From assembly GCA_900552095.1 (NCBI GenBank), contig URYM01000058.1, forward strand, positions 1-9,173: a stretch of 9,173 nucleotides of DNA. Reading direction: 5' to 3'. The stretch's first letter is position 1. The number at the start of each line of letters is the position of its first letter. The notes below the pieces were generated by a model that was given only the letters and a program-made list of their open reading frames with translations, was not told the DNA's origin and did no database searches. The stretch is from an uncultured Blautia sp. (lineage in GTDB: Bacteria > Bacillota > Clostridia > Lachnospirales > Lachnospiraceae). The position numbers and the translations under genes are program-made. Of the stretch, positions 6,446 to 9,173 are shown piece by piece.

Positions 6446-7842
6446 ATTTTGGGCGAAATGTAACAGGGCTTCTTTTTTTGATTCTTCTGGGACTTCTCTG
6501 GACGGTACGAAGAGACATCCGGCTGCCGGGGGAAGAGAGGATGCAGAAGATCGGACAGGATAAAGGGATTGAGGAACCGGATCCTGCCTCGGAGATTTCC
6601 GTGAAGGAAGAAGAGGCGGAAGATACAGAGGAGACCGGAATCCGGGTGGTTCTGGAAAATGAAAAAACGGGAGGGTACTACCACGACAGGGTGGTACTCT
6701 CCTGTTCAGGTGCTTGTCTCGCGGAAGGGAAGGAAGCGGCAGCCGGGCCGGGAGAAAAGCTGGAACTCACCGGCGAAAGTCCGCTTCTGGGGGAAGGAGT
6801 TCTGCGCCTTGCAGGAGAAAACGGGGAAAAAATAACGGTTCACTCTCTGCACAGGGATCTGGGAAATCCATCCTATGAAGGGGTGCTGGAAATCCGAAAA
6901 ACAGAAGAAGGACTGCTTCTGATCAATGAAGTGGGGCTGGAAACGTATCTGCGCTATGTGGTTCCCAGCGAGATGCCGGCGTCTTATGAGATGGAAGCTC
7001 TTAAAGCGCAGGCGGTCTGTGCCCGCACCTATGCCTGCAAAGCGCTGGAAGAGGGGCGGATGGAGAAGTACTTCGGAGATGTGGATGATACCGTGTCTTT
7101 TCAGGTATATAATAATATGGAGAGTCATGAGAGAACCGACCGGGCTGTGCAGGAGACGGCCGGGAAAGTAATGACTTCAGGAGGAAAGCTGATCACGGCT
7201 TACTTTTTTTCCACCTCCTGCGGGCACACAAGCACAGATGAAGTCTGGAATGGGGAGACGAAGGAGACGTATCTGAAAAGTACTTATCTGGGTGAGGAGG
7301 AGAAAAATCTGGAGACAGAAGAAGCTTTTTCCTCCTTTATCCAATCGGAGGCCCCAAGTTATGATCAGGGGGAGACCTGGTATCGTTGGAAAGTAGAATT
7401 CCCTTTTGAAACGCTGCAGGAGCGCTTTCGGCTTTTGGAGACCGAGGGAGGAGAGCTGTGCACTATCCGGGTAAAAGAGCGGGGAGAGAGCGGTGTCGTG
7501 AAGCAGCTGGAACTGCAGGGAACGCAGAAAAGCCGGATCCTGACAAATGAGTATGAGATCAGGCAGTGGCTTTCCCCCGGTGATCTTCCGGTTGAGAGGG
7601 GAGGAAGGACAGTTTCCGGTGAGATGAGTATTTTGCCGAGTGCCTATTTTTACTGCGAACCAGTGAAGGAGGAAAACGGTCAGATTCGGTCCGTTCGGAT
7701 CCTGGGAGGCGGCTATGGGCATGGAGTGGGGATGAGCCAGAACGGAGCGGATCAGATGGCGCAGGAGGGAAAAAGCTGGGAGGAGAGTCTGAACTTTTTC
7801 TTTCAAAATATAGAAATAACAGAAGAAGAGGAAATGAAATGA
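6430..7842 (+). CDS. membrane-anchored SpoIID/LytB-domain protein
   Basis: This 470-residue protein has an N-terminal hydrophobic segment (residues about 11-26, ending before VRRD) that acts as a membrane anchor or uncleaved signal. A Glu-rich linker (about 34-72) and a beta-rich region follow, then a SpoIID/LytB domain from about residue 145 to the end. SpoIID cleaves denuded glycan strands as a lytic transglycosylase during engulfment. Its catalytic glutamate corresponds to E181 in VVPSEMPASYEMEALKAQAVCARTYA. The conserved STSCGHTSTDEVWNG (C264, H266, in the region that holds metal ligands in clostridial SpoIID) and GGGYGHGVGMSQNGA (428-440) are intact. It is longer than B. subtilis SpoIID (343 residues), and spoIIM, spoIIP or spoIIQ are not adjacent. 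It may therefore be a paralogue acting on the vegetative or spore wall rather than SpoIID itself. The start lacks a clear ribosome binding site and lies in an inverted repeat; it is the only ATG before the anchor in this frame. The stop overlaps the next gene. Confidence 0.87.
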   Translation: MEKKDHFGRNVTGLLFLILLGLLWTVRRDIRLPGEERMQKIGQDKGIEEPDPASEISVKEEEAEDTEETGIRVVLENEKTGGYYHDRVVLSCSGACLAEGKEAAAGPGEKLELTGESPLLGEGVLRLAGENGEKITVHSLHRDLGNPSYEGVLEIRKTEEGLLLINEVGLETYLRYVVPSEMPASYEMEALKAQAVCARTYACKALEEGRMEKYFGDVDDTVSFQVYNNMESHERTDRAVQETAGKVMTSGGKLITAYFFSTSCGHTSTDEVWNGETKETYLKSTYLGEEEKNLETEEAFSSFIQSEAPSYDQGETWYRWKVEFPFETLQERFRLLETEGGELCTIRVKERGESGVVKQLELQGTQKSRILTNEYEIRQWLSPGDLPVERGGRTVSGEMSILPSAYFYCEPVKEENGQIRSVRILGGGYGHGVGMSQNGADQMAQEGKSWEESLNFFFQNIEITEEEEMK

Positions 7843-8732
7843 GACGGATGCTTAAGAGTCTGGATGGATTTTTTAAGAGAATACAGCAGGATCATGTAAG
7901 TGCCTATGCAGCGCAGGGTGCCTATTTTATCCTGCTTTCTTTTATCCCCTGCCTTCTGCTTCTGGTCACGCTGGTGCGTTATACGCCGATCACTCAGGAG
8001 ATGATTCTGGAGGGGATTTTTCAATTTGTGCCGGAAAACGGCGGAATCCGGGATCTGATCGCCGGTATTGTTCAGGAAGTTTACACAAAGTCTGCAGCGG
8101 TTGTTCCGATTTCTGCTGTTTTTACCCTGTGGTCTGCGGGAAAGGGGATTCAGGCGCTTACCAACGGTCTGAACAGTATTTACCATGTGCGTGAAACCCG
8201 GTTTTATCTTTTCAACCGGCTGCGTTCGGCATTTTATACGCTGATGCTTCTTCTGGCGCTGGTTTCCACACTGATACTTCTGGTTTTTGGAAACAGTATT
8301 CAGAGAAAACTGGAGGTGCATATTCCTGTGATTGCCCGGCTGACTTCCATGGTGATCAGTATGCGGACCGGAATTGCGCTGGTGGTGCTGGCAATTTTTT
8401 TCCTGGTTTTATATAAAGTAGTGCCTAACAGGAAGGCTTCTTTTAAGAGTCAGATTCCCGGCGCTGTAATCAGCGCGGTAGCCTGGTCTTTATTTTCCCT
8501 TGGATTTTCGTTTTACCTGGATTATTTTGACGGAATGTCCAATATGTACGGAAGTCTTACTACGATCATGCTGGTTATGCTGTGGATGTATTTCTGCATG
8601 TGCATTGTTTTGATCGGAGCGGAGATAAATGCCTATTTTGAAGATAAGTTCCGGCGCCTGCAGCAGACGGCAGTGGAGAAAATTCAGAGTGAGTACAAAG
8701 AGCTGATGGAAAAAGTCCGGGAAAATGATTAA
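7839..8732 (+). CDS. YihY/BrkB family integral membrane protein
   Basis: The 297-residue protein has six predicted membrane helices at about residues 27-47, 84-103, 132-152, 175-193, 207-229 and 238-262. It ends in a charged cytoplasmic tail that looks helical (about 265-297). The family (YihY, also called BrkB, once mislabelled ribonuclease BN) shows typical stretches here: AAQGAYFILLSFIPCLLLL, FTLWSAGKGIQAL, and YGSLTTIMLVMLWMYF with IGAEINA. Its biochemical role is not established; transport or envelope functions have been proposed. The start overlaps the preceding stop as ATGA (7839-7842), with GAGGA (7828-7832) six bases upstream, so it is translationally coupled to the SpoIID-like gene. 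ATG at 7848 is an alternative start. No separate terminator follows, so its transcript should run into the T-box leader and stop at that terminator. Confidence 0.9.
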   Translation: MRRMLKSLDGFFKRIQQDHVSAYAAQGAYFILLSFIPCLLLLVTLVRYTPITQEMILEGIFQFVPENGGIRDLIAGIVQEVYTKSAAVVPISAVFTLWSAGKGIQALTNGLNSIYHVRETRFYLFNRLRSAFYTLMLLLALVSTLILLVFGNSIQRKLEVHIPVIARLTSMVISMRTGIALVVLAIFFLVLYKVVPNRKASFKSQIPGAVISAVAWSLFSLGFSFYLDYFDGMSNMYGSLTTIMLVMLWMYFCMCIVLIGAEINAYFEDKFRRLQQTAVEKIQSEYKELMEKVREND

Positions 8733-8739
8733 GTTTTCC

Positions 8740-8768
8740 TTGACTTTGTGCAAAAACTTGCTTAGAAT
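8740..8768 (+). promoter_or_regulatory. sigma-A-type promoter of the pheS T-box leader
   Basis: TTGACT (8740-8745), a 17-base spacer and TAGAAT (8763-8768). It begins seven bases after the stop of the YihY-family gene. The expected start is near 8774-8776, directly upstream of the first T-box stem. Confidence 0.85.
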
Positions 8769-8774
8769 AAGAGC

Positions 8775-9028
8775 AGACCAAAGGCTGTGATGGTGCAGGT
8801 AGGAAGTTTGCTTCTTTCAGAGAAAAGAGGTCGTCGGCTGAAAGCCTCTTTAAGTTCAGCGCTCTTCTGAGTTTCACACCGGAGCTTCATTTCTGAAACA
8901 ACAGTAGGAAATGACGTAGCTGCGCGTTAAGCAGAGAAAGAGAGTCCGGATTGCGGAAAATCCGGAAATCAGGGTGGTACCGCGGAACTTTTAAGCTTCG
9001 TCCCTCGCAGGAGGGATGGGGCTTTTTT
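8775..9028 (+). promoter_or_regulatory. T-box riboswitch, tRNA-Phe responsive
   Basis: This leader senses uncharged tRNA-Phe and allows transcription of pheS. In stem I, GGTG (8792-8795) pairs with CACC (8877-8880), and GGAAG (8802-8806) with CTTCT (8864-8868). They enclose a specifier loop whose 3' strand reads GAG-T-TTC-A. By register with the known glyQS specifier loop (GAA-A-GGC-A), the specifier codon is TTC (8873-8875), for phenylalanine. A small hairpin with CTGC/GCAG arms (8920-8934) and a stem III, TCCGGATT (8945-8952) with AATCCGGA (8959-8966), follow. The hallmark AGGGTGGTACCGCGG box is at 8971-8985. Its TGGT bulge would pair with the ACCA end of a tRNA with discriminator A, as in tRNA-Phe. 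AGGG of the box can pair with TCCCT of the terminator 5' arm to form the antiterminator. The 5' end is inferred from the promoter. Confidence 0.95.
8995..9028 (+). terminator. T-box-controlled terminator upstream of pheS
   Basis: A 12-bp stem with several G-T pairs, GCTTCGTCCCTC (8995-9006) with GAGGGATGGGGC (9011-9022), has a GCAG loop and is followed by six T residues. The TCCCT part is shared with the antiterminator, so the two folds exclude each other. Confidence 0.93.
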
Positions 9029-9070
9029 ATTTCACAGGAAAAGATCAGGATGTAGAAAAGGAGAATTGCG

Positions 9071-9173
9071 ATGAGCGAAGGAAACATCAGAGAGAAACTG
9101 CAGGTCATCTTAAGTGAGACCACAGAAAAAATCCAGGCGGCAGATGCGCTGGAAAAACTGAATGATGTGCGGG
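9071..9173 (+). CDS. pheS: phenylalanyl-tRNA synthetase alpha subunit, 5' end
   Basis: Only the first 34 codons are in the window. The translation (MSEGNIREKLQVILSETTEK, then IQAADALEKLNDVR) has the charged, coiled-coil-like character of the PheS N-terminal arm that contacts tRNA-Phe, including the family-typical LEKLNDVR position just before the expected KYLGK-like motif. AAGGAG (9058-9063) lies seven bases before the ATG. The upstream T-box with a Phe specifier makes the identification firm; pheT would be expected next. The encoded subunit forms the alpha2-beta2 enzyme that charges tRNA-Phe. Confidence 0.93.
   Translation, partial: MSEGNIREKLQVILSETTEKIQAADALEKLNDVR

Noticed and set aside
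7177..7806. 209-codon antisense ORF within the SpoIID-like gene
   Set aside because: It overlaps a gene with clear conserved motifs on the + strand and shows no domain of its own.

Overview
The window looks like chromosomal core sequence from a low-to-moderate GC Firmicute, most likely a Clostridia/Lachnospiraceae gut anaerobe. This rests on strong AGGAGG-type ribosome binding sites, a short clostridial-type LeuC/LeuD pair, a long (type 2) LeuA, a SpoIID/LytB-domain protein, a T-box in front of pheS, and promoters close to the sigma-A consensus with 17-base spacers. All genes lie on the + strand. I see no mobile element, CRISPR array, phage gene or sign of recent transfer.

Layout. 1-1373: the 3' part of leuC and complete leuD, the two subunits of isopropylmalate isomerase, closed by an intrinsic terminator. 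1476-1654: a stand-alone tRNA-Pro(GGG) unit with its own promoter and terminator, placed between leuD and leuA. 1695-3350: leuA, the committed step of leucine synthesis. 3382-4976: a consensus promoter, a GC-rich hairpin leader and thrC. 5034-5284: a promoter, a structured non-coding RNA of about 215 nt resembling 6S RNA, and a strong terminator. 5343-8732: galM (aldose 1-epimerase), a membrane-anchored SpoIID/LytB-like protein and a six-helix YihY/BrkB membrane protein. The last two overlap by 4 bases. 8740-9028: promoter, phenylalanine T-box riboswitch with specifier codon TTC, and its terminator. 9071 to the end: the start of pheS.

How the parts work together. The first half is amino-acid biosynthesis (leucine, then threonine), the middle holds stable RNAs, and the end is phenylalanyl-tRNA synthetase under uncharged-tRNA control. 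The less ordinary signals are all RNA-level: the 6S-like unit, the readable T-box, the tRNA unit whose terminator leaves leuA without an evident promoter, the thrC leader hairpins, and an inverted repeat that would bury the start codon of the SpoIID-like gene just after the galM stop. I found no clear case of a wholly new multi-gene system.
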